Source: Nonomuraea thailandensis
GTDB taxonomy: Bacteria > Actinomycetota > Actinomycetes > Streptosporangiales > Streptosporangiaceae
Reading direction: 5' to 3'
NCBI RefSeq assembly: GCF_024172165.1
Contig: NZ_JAMZEB010000002.1
Coordinates: 248,001 to 312,000, forward strand
Length of the DNA stretch: 64,000 nucleotides
Below are positions 52,501 to 60,084 of this stretch, piece after piece. Position 1 is the first letter of the stretch. Each line of letters begins with the position of its first letter. The translations under genes and the position numbers were made by a program. The notes beneath the pieces were generated by a model. The model had not been told where the DNA came from. It saw nothing but the letters and a program-made list of their open reading frames with translations, and did no database searches.

Positions 52501-54221
52501 TGCTGCTGGTGATCGTCCTGCTGTCGCGGGCCGCCGCGCTGCCGCTGCTGCCCCCGGCCGTGGCCGGGCCGCTGGGAGCGGCCGCGCTGGGGTTGTGGCC
52601 GGTGGCCATGGTGCTGACGCAGGACGTGGCGCGGCTGTCGCTGGTGCTGGCCGTGGGCGGGCTGGCGCTGGCGGCGTCGGCCGGGCGGCTCGCGGGCGGG
52701 ATCAGGCCGGCGGCGTACGCGCTGGCGGGCGTGGCCTCGGGCGTGGCGATCCTGCCGCACGTGCCGGTCTGGATGGAGGTGCTGGGGTTCCCGTACGGAC
52801 GGGCCGGGCGTCCGTGGAGGGAGTACTTCGGTGGATGGGTGCCGCATCCGGAGGTGTGGGATTCGAGCCGGCCGCTGATCGCGGGCTTCGGGTTCGAGCG
52901 GGCGGAGGCGGCGACCGCGCTCGGGGCCGGGGTGTTCGTGGTGGCCACCGTGGTGATCATTGCCCGGCGGCTGCGCGGGGGTGTGGCGGCGCGGTCCGTG
53001 GCCACCGTCGCCGTGCCGTTGTGCCTGGGGATCCTGCCTCCGGTGGCGGAGCTGGCCTTTCCGTGGGTGCTGCTCTTCCACGGGGTGGTGCTGGTGGCGC
53101 TGACCGTCCAGGCGGCAGGCGGGGCGCGGGCGGGGGCGGCGGGGGTGATGGCGCTGCTCGCCGGCGCGCACGTGGTGGCCTGGTCGCTGGACGTGGAGGC
53201 GTACACGCTGCTGGTCCTCGCCGGGGTCGTGGTGCTGGGGGTGGCGGCCGCGGCGGTGGCGCGCGGCGAGGCCGTGCGGACGGGTGCGGCGGCGACGGCC
53301 ACCGTCGCGGCGGGCGGGCTGGTCGCGGCCTGGTCGGCGGCGGCGGGGCTGCGCGTGGAGCAGGCGGCGTTCGCGGTGCTCGCCGTCGCCGCCCTGGCCC
53401 TCCTCGCCGCCGCCCGTCTCGCGACACTCAGGCCGTCGGCGTCCGCGCCGCACACGACGGCGGCGAGCGCCGGGGCTGTGGCGTCGGGCAGGACGTGGCC
53501 GAGCGCCGAGGGTGTGGCGTCGGGCAGGACGCGGTCGAGCGCCGGGGGCGGGGTGTCGCCCGGGACGTGGGCGGCGATCGGGGCCGAGGTGGCCGGGTGG
53601 GGGCTGGCGGCGGCGGGGGTGCTGATGGCGGGCAACGATCGGGAGCTGCATGACGCGGCCCTGGCCGGCGCCGGCGTGCTGGCCCTCGTCACCGCGCTGC
53701 GCCGCGACCGGCGGTCCGCCGTCTGGCCGGGGCTGGCGCTGCTGCAGGTGGCGCTGTGGCTGCGGCTCGGGCTGTACGGCGTCACCGCCCCGGAGGCGTA
53801 CACCGTGCTCCTGTCGGCGGGCGCGCTGGTGATGGCGTGGCGGGCCAGGCGGCGCGACCCCGGGATCTCCTCCTGGACCGGGTACGGCGTGGCGCTGGCG
53901 CTGACGTTCCTGCCCAGCGTGTACGCCGCCTGGAACGACCCCGGCCTGGCCAGGCCGCTGCTGCTGGGCGTGGCCGCGTTCGCCGCCACCCTGGCCGGCG
54001 CCTGGGCGCGGCTGCAGGCCCCGCTGATCCTCGGCGGGGCGGTACTGGTGGTGACGGCGGCGCACGAGTTCGCGCCGGCGCTGGCCGAGCTCATGGGCCA
54101 GGGCCCGCGCTGGTTGCCGATCGCGGTGGCGGGCGCGTTCCTGCTGTTCACCGGGGCCACGTACGAGCACAGGCTGCGTGACCTGCGCAGGATCCGCCGG
54201 CTGATCGTCAGGATGCGCTGA
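49527..54221 (+). CDS. very large multi-pass membrane protein with N-terminal zinc ribbon (SCO7613-like C-terminal domain)
   Basis: A 1564-aa protein. The N-terminus is a zinc ribbon (CPACRAALSGPVEACPEC), then a helical segment (ALAELERRRTELLRRREEALAGMRAATEAQAA), a low-complexity linker and several dozen hydrophobic segments with short Arg/Ala loops. The extreme C-terminus (GATYEHRLRDLRRIRRLIVRMR) matches the SCO7613 C-terminal pattern as I recall it. Function unknown. A 12-residue tandem repeat lies at about residues 1313-1348. ATG 49527 puts the zinc ribbon first. Confidence 0.8.
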   Translation: MDWPRCPACRAALSGPVEACPECRLLLHGPAATGYLEVSAALAELERRRTELLRRREEALAGMRAATEAQAAHSAVPAAVATARASGRPEPVDVVTSSAGVVTAAETVTSGAVPSGGVPSGGVGAGSAPAAERGRGPRRDLSHRAVQNLLLLLGGTLLSIAAVVFTLVSWQVPALRALTLILFTVAVLAAPWLLVRRRLVATAETVALLGLVLIPLDGVAVMQVFDGGGSGGGSGPDPLWGYALGAAALSVVWAVYAWRAPLRLPTPVAIVLAQVPLPLAALAAGSAGDATAPGPGWGGEAPGPAWLAGALVGTAAFDLVLWRAARRARVAAEYLTTAVAGSVAWAGGVGVAAFVTVTANGGFVPLPVVPGSDPRPALAIVHLMPATALVLGAASVVAILWAAMTRGRAARLVIAACAALAAVGACCAVPASIVSPPWQAAVVAGGGLVVLVAALRLPVRVRDGVRAGGGIALAVAACWKAHVVMTVAVGPLGWLTTGWGERTGRASDLLAPGVRWDGTGAAPAVMAAVTVGLALAPPKGELWTPGLRRTLCLVAGSLAVLTAPVAAGMPYEVVLGVLVALAGALLWTAAASARGYAAPLWLGAYAAGLVMVWALADRAAAVAVTAGVLAVLAGCAVAARPRAVQAVGGAGATLAAAVLVWTLSGSGMAAALAMLGVRAATLVVTRPSRRLAAAVVRARRTGATVALGFLDRLSRLVRPGGRTPAEAAAVAVGLVALAQVPFGPENAAVAGWTGEAPALLLAIGAVLAAASAWRRPRGAWRTVAAVEACVLAVLAPLPLSGAVVPALVGPYGWLTHAWAGAAEGAREALSPAGSWQAQPLLMPVLVLAATAGAMAAWARWGRQAAMGVAGIAFPVAATTLPVVADLPYWAALAFLVALTAGLALWSAVNRSAAGGASLWTATLAVSWSLADRTATLAVLAAIAVTGLLCAVRGRGSPVTSVAATVTGLAVGAESVAAALSGGLGEPDAALVLLLVIVLLSRAAALPLLPPAVAGPLGAAALGLWPVAMVLTQDVARLSLVLAVGGLALAASAGRLAGGIRPAAYALAGVASGVAILPHVPVWMEVLGFPYGRAGRPWREYFGGWVPHPEVWDSSRPLIAGFGFERAEAATALGAGVFVVATVVIIARRLRGGVAARSVATVAVPLCLGILPPVAELAFPWVLLFHGVVLVALTVQAAGGARAGAAGVMALLAGAHVVAWSLDVEAYTLLVLAGVVVLGVAAAAVARGEAVRTGAAATATVAAGGLVAAWSAAAGLRVEQAAFAVLAVAALALLAAARLATLRPSASAPHTTAASAGAVASGRTWPSAEGVASGRTRSSAGGGVSPGTWAAIGAEVAGWGLAAAGVLMAGNDRELHDAALAGAGVLALVTALRRDRRSAVWPGLALLQVALWLRLGLYGVTAPEAYTVLLSAGALVMAWRARRRDPGISSWTGYGVALALTFLPSVYAAWNDPGLARPLLLGVAAFAATLAGAWARLQAPLILGGAVLVVTAAHEFAPALAELMGQGPRWLPIAVAGAFLLFTGATYEHRLRDLRRIRRLIVRMR
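53465..53572 (+). repeat. 36-bp in-frame tandem repeat, three copies
   Basis: Units at 53465-53500, 53501-53536 and 53537-53572 (opening GAGCGCCG) encode the repeating peptide SAxGVASGRTxx; the third copy is degenerate. It forms a hydrophilic loop in the 1564-aa membrane protein. Confidence 0.75.
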
Positions 54222-54249
54222 CCGCTCGCGGGAAGCGCGGAACCGGCCC

Positions 54250-54348
54250 GTCAGAGGTCGGGACGGCGCCTGTGAGTGGTCGGGGCGGCGTCTGTCAGAG
54301 GTCGGGACGGCGTCTGCGAGTGGTCGGGACGGCGTCTGTCAGAGGTCG
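54250..54348. repeat. 22-bp tandem repeat spanning the 3' end of the FadR-type gene
   Basis: Four full 22-bp units (54250, 54272, 54294, 54316; pattern GTSAGWGGTCGGGRCGGCGYCT) and a partial fifth from 54338 that contains the stop and last codons of the minus-strand regulator. The gene's terminal sequence therefore appears reiterated beyond its stop. Confidence 0.75.
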
Positions 54349-54998
54349 CGTTCCTGCTGGTCGAGGATGGCGACCGAGACCGCGACGGCCCGCGCCGCGT
54401 CCCCCTCCTCGATCGCCCGCAGCAGGTCCTCGTGCGAGGTGTCGGGCACCAGCGCCGCCTCCTCCTGATCCCTGACGCTGTCGCGCAGCGCGTCGCTCAT
54501 GCTGCGGTAGAGATCGCCCAGCAGCGCGTTGTGCGCGGCGTCGGCCACCTGCAGGTGGAAGTCCACGTCCGCGTCGGCGAACCCGTCGAGGTCGCCGCCC
54601 CGGCCCGCCGTGTTCCTGCGGGCCAGGGTCTCGCGCAGCGCGGCCAGGTCCTCCTCGGTGCGCCGGCCCGCCGCCAGCCGGGCCGCGACCAGGTCGAGGC
54701 CGCGGCGCACGTCGATGATGTCCATGGCGGCGGCCGTGTCGAGCCGGCGCCGCAGCGCGACCTGGGACTCGTCGGTCGCGGTCACGTACGTGCCGTCGCC
54801 CTGCCGGGTGTGCAGCAGCCCCGCGTGCGCCAGGACCCGCACCGCCTCCCGCACCGACAGCCTGCTCATGCCCAGGCTCTCCGCGAGGCGGCTCTCGGAC
54901 GGGATCTTGGTGCCGACCGGCCACACCCCCGCGGCGATCTCCCTGCGGAGCTCGGCGATGGCGGCGTCCACGAGCGAGGTCCTGGCGACGTTACGCAT
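54339..54998 (-). CDS. FadR-subfamily GntR transcriptional regulator
   Basis: A 219-aa regulator: N-terminal winged helix (SRLAESLGMSRLSVREAVRVLAHAG, about residues 30-55) and a C-terminal all-helical FCD ligand domain with metal-binding His/Asp positions (DVDFHLQVADAAHN, DTSHEDLLRAI). FadR-type regulators typically sense organic acids. ATG 54998 follows AGGAG. The downstream side is a tandem repeat; the ADP-ribosylglycohydrolase gene lies 50 bp upstream on the same strand. Confidence 0.88.
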   Translation of the reverse strand: MRNVARTSLVDAAIAELRREIAAGVWPVGTKIPSESRLAESLGMSRLSVREAVRVLAHAGLLHTRQGDGTYVTATDESQVALRRRLDTAAAMDIIDVRRGLDLVAARLAAGRRTEEDLAALRETLARRNTAGRGGDLDGFADADVDFHLQVADAAHNALLGDLYRSMSDALRDSVRDQEEAALVPDTSHEDLLRAIEEGDAARAVAVSVAILDQQERDL

Positions 54999-55048
54999 GC
55001 GCCCACTCCTGTTCGGCTGGAAGAACATCCACCCTAATGGTGACGTGC

Positions 55049-56179
55049 TCAGGCCAGCTCGGCGGCGAGGCGTTCGATCGTGTCCCTGCCCTCCAGCGGC
55101 CCGAGCCAGGCGGCGGGCAGCGGGGCGGCGCCGTGCAGGGCGCCCAGGAGGTTGCCGCACACCGAGCCGGTCGAGTCGCTGTCGCCGGAGTGGTTGACCG
55201 ACAGGAGCAGGGCCCTGTCCACGGCGGGCTCGGCCAGGGCGCAGTAGACGCCGATGGCCAGCGCCTCCTCCGCCACCCAGGCGCCGCCCAGCGACTCGAC
55301 CGCCTCGGGCGAGTGCCCGCCGCTGCCCGCCAGGCGCACGGCGGCGCGCAGGGCGGCGGTGGTCTCCTCGTGGCCGGGATACTCGGCCAGCAGCTCCATC
55401 GCCTGGCGGACGGCGGGCTCCAGCGCCTGTCCGGCCATGAGGTGCGTGATGATCGCCGCGAACGCGCCGGCGGCGAGGTAACCGGTCGGGTGGCCGTGGG
55501 TGATCTGCGCGCAGGCCGCCGCCAGCTCGAACGCCTCCCGCGGCACGCGCTCGACCAGCCCGAACGGGGCCGAGCGCATCACGGTGCCGCAGCCCTTCGA
55601 GCCGGGGTTGACCGGGCCGGGCTCGCCCCACGGGGACGGGCCGGGGAACCAGCGGTGCAGGCCGGAAAGGCAGGCGTTGCCCGGGGCGCGCCGCGAGTAC
55701 AGCCAGGCCTCCTCGCGGAGCGGGCCCGTCCGGTGGGGGAGGCCCCCGGGCGGGGGCGCCTGATGCTGCTGGGTGTCGAGCCAGCGCAGGTACGCCCGCC
55801 GAACGGCGTCGACGGCCGCCGCGCGCGCACCGCCCCCGGCACCGCCGGGCTCCGCGTCCGGTGCGTCGCCTCGCGCCGCGATCGGCGCGCCGTCCCTCGC
55901 CCCGGCCCGCGCGCCGCCATCCTCCTCGCCCGCCGTCCGGCTGGCGTGAGCCGCGGTGACGCGGGCGTCCAGCAGGCCCTCGACCGTGAAGAGGGTCATC
56001 TGGGTGTCGTCCGTGATCAGGCCGGTCCTGCCGCGCCAGGTCGTGACATATCCCGTGATGCCGTCCGTCCCGTGATGCTTGCGGATCTCCCGCAACGACT
56101 GAAACTCGATCGGCGCGCCCAGCGCGTCGCCGATCGCGCCGCCCAGGAGGCAGCCCCGTACCCGATCCGACACTTCCAT
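55049..56179 (-). CDS. ADP-ribosylglycohydrolase family protein
   Basis: A 376-aa all-helical dinuclear metal hydrolase. Metal motifs are GAIGDALGAPIEF at the N-terminus, TDDTQMTLFT, and the C-terminal NHSGDSDSTGSVCGNLLGAL. A central low-complexity insertion (about residues 80-115, Ala/Gly/Asp-rich) is unusual. Such enzymes remove ADP-ribose from proteins or small molecules. Same strand as the FadR-type gene and possibly co-transcribed. Confidence 0.9.
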   Translation of the reverse strand: MEVSDRVRGCLLGGAIGDALGAPIEFQSLREIRKHHGTDGITGYVTTWRGRTGLITDDTQMTLFTVEGLLDARVTAAHASRTAGEEDGGARAGARDGAPIAARGDAPDAEPGGAGGGARAAAVDAVRRAYLRWLDTQQHQAPPPGGLPHRTGPLREEAWLYSRRAPGNACLSGLHRWFPGPSPWGEPGPVNPGSKGCGTVMRSAPFGLVERVPREAFELAAACAQITHGHPTGYLAAGAFAAIITHLMAGQALEPAVRQAMELLAEYPGHEETTAALRAAVRLAGSGGHSPEAVESLGGAWVAEEALAIGVYCALAEPAVDRALLLSVNHSGDSDSTGSVCGNLLGALHGAAPLPAAWLGPLEGRDTIERLAAELA

Positions 56180-56254
56180 GCCCTGGATATTGCCACCTCT
56201 CTGACCGTCTGAGAGATTGCGCTTGTTTCGGTCCGTCCGTCCCGGAGGTCACGC

Positions 56255-58180
56255 GTGTCACAATTACGCCCAGCCCTCTTCGCAGTCGCCCTCACCCTCG
56301 CGATAGCGACCCCTGCCCAGGCAGCCGCAGCCGCTCCTGCGATCACCGTCCAGAACGGCCGCACGCAGCCGGTCTTCTCGTACGCGGACGCCGTCCGCGA
56401 GCACGTGTACGTGGAGTCGACCGTCGACAGCGACCTCGACGGCGCGCTCGACAAGGTCAGGGTGGACATCATCCGCCCCAAGGAGTCCGGCCCCTCGCTC
56501 CGGGTGCCGGTGATCATTGACGAGAGCCCGTACTACGACAACTCGGGCCGCGGCAACGAGTCGGAGCGCAAGGTCTACGACGCTGCCGGAAATGTCACGA
56601 AATTTCCGCTCTTCTATGACAACTACTTCGTCCCGCGCGGCTACGCCGTCCTGAACGTCGACATGCTCGGCACCACCAGGTCCGACGGCTGCCCCGACGT
56701 CGGCGGCAAGGCCGACGTGCTGGGCGGCAAGGCCGTCATCGACTGGCTGAACGGCCGCGCCAAGGCCTTCAGGGCCGACGGCACCCCGGCCGTGGCCGAC
56801 TGGACGACCGGCAGGTCCGCGATGATCGGCAAGTCGTACGACGGCACCCTCGCCAACGCCGTCGCCGCCACCGGCGTCGAGGGGCTGAAGACCATCGTGC
56901 CCATCTCGGCGATCAGCTCCTGGTACAAGTACCAGCGCTCGAACGGCGTCGTCTACAACTACGACTACGCCTCCTGGCTGGCCAACTACGTCGACACCGA
57001 CCCCGAGGCCAAGTGCCAGGCCGTACGCGACAAGATGGACGCCGAGGACGGCGACGCCACGGGCGACCACAACCCGTTCTGGGCCGAGCGCGACTACATC
57101 GAGGGCCTGCTCGCCGACGTCTCCAAGGTCAGGGCGAGCGTGTTCGTCGTGCACACGGTCAACGACCTCAACGTCAAGCCCGACAACTTCTCCGTCTGGT
57201 GGAAGGCGCTGGCCGACCGGCACGTGCCCCGCAAGATCTGGGTCGGCCAGACCCAGCACGTCGACCCGTTCGACTTCGAGGGGCGCCGCGGGCTGTGGGT
57301 GGACACGCTGCACCGGTGGTTCGACCACTGGCTGCACGGCGTACGCAACGGGATCATGAACGAGCCCCGCGCCGACGTCGAGATCGGCCCGGTGCAGTGG
57401 ATCAAGCAGCGCGACTGGCCGGCCCCGTTCGCGATCAGGGCGTCGCTGCGGCCCGCGGCCGACGGCTCGCTCGGCCTGCGGCCCGCCGCCAGGAACAGCA
57501 CCGCCTCCTTCACCGACCTCGCCATGAGCGAGAACGACATGGTGGCCGACGTGGGCACCGCGCATCCCGGCCGGGTGGCGTTCACCACCGGGGCGCTCCC
57601 GCTCGACCTGCGGCTGTCCGGCACGCCCACCGCCGACCTGCGGGTCAAGCTCGACAAGCCCACCTCCAACCTGACGGCGCTCCTGGTGGACTTCGGCGAC
57701 AGCACCCGCGTGGACTGGCGCCGCGGCCAGGGCATCACCACCCTCGCGGAGGAGGACTGCCACGGGGAGAGCACCGCGGCCGACGACGCCTGCTACCGCA
57801 AGGTGGTCACGAACGTCGCCACCCGGCCCCTGGAGATCGTCGCCCGCGGCTGGATCGACGTGCAGAACCGGCAGTCGCTCAGCCAGGCCACGCCGCTGCC
57901 GGTGGGCACGTACGGCACAGTGCGGTGGCTGACGCTGCCGCAGGACTACACGTTCAAGAAGGGGCACCGGATCGGGCTCGTCATCGCCGGGACCGACTCG
58001 ACCTACACCGATGAGGCCGGGACGGGCGCCGGCGTCACCGTCGACCTGGCCCGTAGCAGCGTGAGCGTGCCGTTCGTGCTGGGGACGCCGCTGGCGGACG
58101 TGCCTCAGGACACGGCCAGGTTCCGCGGGCCCGAGCGGGTCGAGCTGCCTCAGCCCGAGCAGGAGTTCCAGTTCTTCTAG
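56255..58180 (+). CDS. secreted Xaa-Pro dipeptidyl-peptidase (CocE/NonD, S15 family)
   Basis: A 641-aa secreted serine peptidase: signal peptide (LRPALFAVALTLAIATPAQA), alpha/beta-hydrolase domain with FVPRGYAVLNVDMLGT and nucleophile Ser in IGKSYDGTLAN, Asp/His later (VHTVNDLNVKPDN; QTQHVDPFDF), then a C-terminal jelly-roll. It removes X-Pro dipeptides from peptides. The fourth codon is TTA, rare in such genomes and often translated only late via the bldA-type tRNA. GTG 56255 follows GGAGG. Confidence 0.9.
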   Translation: MSQLRPALFAVALTLAIATPAQAAAAAPAITVQNGRTQPVFSYADAVREHVYVESTVDSDLDGALDKVRVDIIRPKESGPSLRVPVIIDESPYYDNSGRGNESERKVYDAAGNVTKFPLFYDNYFVPRGYAVLNVDMLGTTRSDGCPDVGGKADVLGGKAVIDWLNGRAKAFRADGTPAVADWTTGRSAMIGKSYDGTLANAVAATGVEGLKTIVPISAISSWYKYQRSNGVVYNYDYASWLANYVDTDPEAKCQAVRDKMDAEDGDATGDHNPFWAERDYIEGLLADVSKVRASVFVVHTVNDLNVKPDNFSVWWKALADRHVPRKIWVGQTQHVDPFDFEGRRGLWVDTLHRWFDHWLHGVRNGIMNEPRADVEIGPVQWIKQRDWPAPFAIRASLRPAADGSLGLRPAARNSTASFTDLAMSENDMVADVGTAHPGRVAFTTGALPLDLRLSGTPTADLRVKLDKPTSNLTALLVDFGDSTRVDWRRGQGITTLAEEDCHGESTAADDACYRKVVTNVATRPLEIVARGWIDVQNRQSLSQATPLPVGTYGTVRWLTLPQDYTFKKGHRIGLVIAGTDSTYTDEAGTGAGVTVDLARSSVSVPFVLGTPLADVPQDTARFRGPERVELPQPEQEFQFF

Positions 58181-58194
58181 ACCCGGACGGTCCC

Positions 58195-58225
58195 ACGACC
58201 CCTGCCGTGCCGCGGCGGGGGTCGT
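58195..58225. terminator. bidirectional terminator
   Basis: ACGACCCCTGCCG / CGGCGGGGGTCGT, 13-bp stem with one mismatch and a 5-nt loop, between the convergent peptidase and sigma-like genes. Confidence 0.75.
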
Positions 58226-58231
58226 GCGGGG

Positions 58232-60040
58232 TCAGTCGCAGGGGCTCAGGCGGGTGCCGCCGCGGACGTCGAGCATGACGATGTCGTCGTCCGTGGAGCG
58301 CCCGACCGTCCAGGCCACGTCCAAGGTCAGCGTTCCGCCGCCGGTCGTGACGCCGCCCGTGGTGCGGCCGTCACCGGTGGCGCGGCCGGTCCACCGCACG
58401 GCCACCCTCCCGCGGTGCGTGCCCGGCTCCAGGTCACAGGGATCCTGAGGGGAACGGACGCGGACCCGGTTGCCGGAGACGGCGATGCCGTTCGTCCCGG
58501 TGGCCGAGGTGATCTCGCACCGGCCCGTGCACGCCAGCGAGAACGTCCCGCTGCGCCCCGTCCCCAGCCACAACGACGACGGCGACAGCCGGGCCACCGG
58601 CGGCGCGGGCCGCGGCAGGGCGGACTTCCTGGGCAGGGACTTCAGCGCCGACCCGGTGGAGCCGGGGGCGGTGACCTCGGCGCCCCAGGCCGCCGGCGCC
58701 TGCGGCGGCACGCTCGCCTGCGCGGCGGCCTTGGTGAGCGTGGCCGGCTGGGACTGGGAGTTCAGCACGGCCCAGATGAGGCCCGCCGCCAGCAGGCCCA
58801 CGCCCAGGATCAGCCCGAGCCTGGCCACGGCCCTGATCGGGGTGCCGGGCTCGGGATCGTCGTCATCGTCCGCGGGCGGCCGCCAGTACTCCTGCCACTG
58901 CGCGCCGCCCCCGTTGGGCGTCTGCTCCAGGGCGGACAGGGTGATGCCGCCGTAGCGGACGATCGCGCCGTTGTGGTGGGTGCCGTTGCTCTCGCCCTTG
59001 ACGGCGGTGGTGTAGACGAGCTTGTCGCCGTACGCGCCGCCGCGGAAGGGCCGCGTACGGCTCGGCGGCGTGAACGGATGCCGCCCGCGCACGGCGGGCG
59101 CGCCGGGATGCCCGAGCCCGCCACCGGCGCGTTCCACGTCGGCGCCGGGGAGTTCACGTTCGGGGTGCTCCTGGTCGGCGGCAGCCGCGCCCGCCGCCGA
59201 CCAGGGCTTTCCCGAGGTCGCCGTCGTGGGGCCGGCGACCGGGGCGGGCGGCGTGGCATCGGCGACCGGAGGAGCCGGCGACGAGGAGCCGGTCTCCACC
59301 AGTGTGCGGGCCTGCACAGGAAAGCCGTCGGCCCGCCAGAGTGGCCCCTCGCCGGGCAACGGCTGCGCCAACGCCAGCCGGTTGGGAAGTGTGCCGGGCA
59401 GTGCCGCGATCGGCAGGCGGCGCAGCAGCGCGCCCGCCGTCATGGTCCTGGGCGCGGCCCGGCAGGTCGCGCAGGACTGGATGTGCCGGCCGATCCTGGC
59501 CCTGGCCCGCCGGCCGGGGGCCGCGACCCACTCGGCCATGCGTGCCGTCAGGTCGGGGCAGCCGTCACGGGAGCGGGCGGCGACGATCGCGGCGAACCAT
59601 TCCTCCAGGGCCGCCGCGGCCCGCATGACGATGGCGCGCACCTCGGGCTCGGGCAGCTCGAAGATCGCGGCGAGCTCCCTGTCGGCCAGGCCGTGCCGTA
59701 CGGACAGGTCGAGCAGCTCGCGCTGCGGGCGTTCGAGCGACAGCAGCGCCTCGGGCAGCAGCTCCGACATGCGGCCGGGCCGCGACCACGAGCCGATGCT
59801 CGCGGGCTTGGCGACGACCGCCCGATGCGCTCTGGCCACCGCGTACAGCCAGGGCCGGCGCAGGGCCGGATCCACCACGCGATCCGCGTACAGGTGCACC
59901 GTCATCGCGGCCCCGGCGACCGCCTGCTCGGCGTCGCCCGCGGCGAGCTCGGTGCGGCAGTAGTCGTAGAGGCGGGCTCCGTGCTTGTCGCACAGGTCAC
60001 GAATGGCCTGGCGCGCGTCGTCCGACAGGGTTCGCCACAT
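58232..60040 (-). CDS. sigma-factor-like protein fused to zinc-finger, transmembrane and Ig-like domain
   Basis: A 602-aa multidomain protein. Residues 1-170 resemble an ECF sigma factor without clear DNA-binding region 4 completeness (DDARQAIRDLCDKHGARLYDYC..LLDLSVRHGLADRELAAIFELPEPEVRAIV). An anti-sigma-type zinc site follows (HIQSCATC), a long Pro-rich linker, one transmembrane helix (LGLILGVGLLAAGLIWAVL, about 425-445) and an extracellular beta domain (SPSSLWLGTGRSGTFSLACTGRC). Sigma, anti-sigma and sensor thus appear in one chain. ATG 60040 has GGAGGAGG upstream. Confidence 0.78.
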   Translation of the reverse strand: MWRTLSDDARQAIRDLCDKHGARLYDYCRTELAAGDAEQAVAGAAMTVHLYADRVVDPALRRPWLYAVARAHRAVVAKPASIGSWSRPGRMSELLPEALLSLERPQRELLDLSVRHGLADRELAAIFELPEPEVRAIVMRAAAALEEWFAAIVAARSRDGCPDLTARMAEWVAAPGRRARARIGRHIQSCATCRAAPRTMTAGALLRRLPIAALPGTLPNRLALAQPLPGEGPLWRADGFPVQARTLVETGSSSPAPPVADATPPAPVAGPTTATSGKPWSAAGAAAADQEHPERELPGADVERAGGGLGHPGAPAVRGRHPFTPPSRTRPFRGGAYGDKLVYTTAVKGESNGTHHNGAIVRYGGITLSALEQTPNGGGAQWQEYWRPPADDDDDPEPGTPIRAVARLGLILGVGLLAAGLIWAVLNSQSQPATLTKAAAQASVPPQAPAAWGAEVTAPGSTGSALKSLPRKSALPRPAPPVARLSPSSLWLGTGRSGTFSLACTGRCEITSATGTNGIAVSGNRVRVRSPQDPCDLEPGTHRGRVAVRWTGRATGDGRTTGGVTTGGGTLTLDVAWTVGRSTDDDIVMLDVRGGTRLSPCD

Positions 60041-60084
60041 CCGGTGTCACCTCCTCCATTCGGTACGCGGACACGGTCGCGAGG

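Noticed and set aside
49818..54170. 1450-codon minus-strand open frame opposite the giant membrane protein
   Set aside because: His/Arg/Pro/Gln low-complexity translation; the plus-strand frame has hydrophobic segments, a zinc ribbon and a sensible start.
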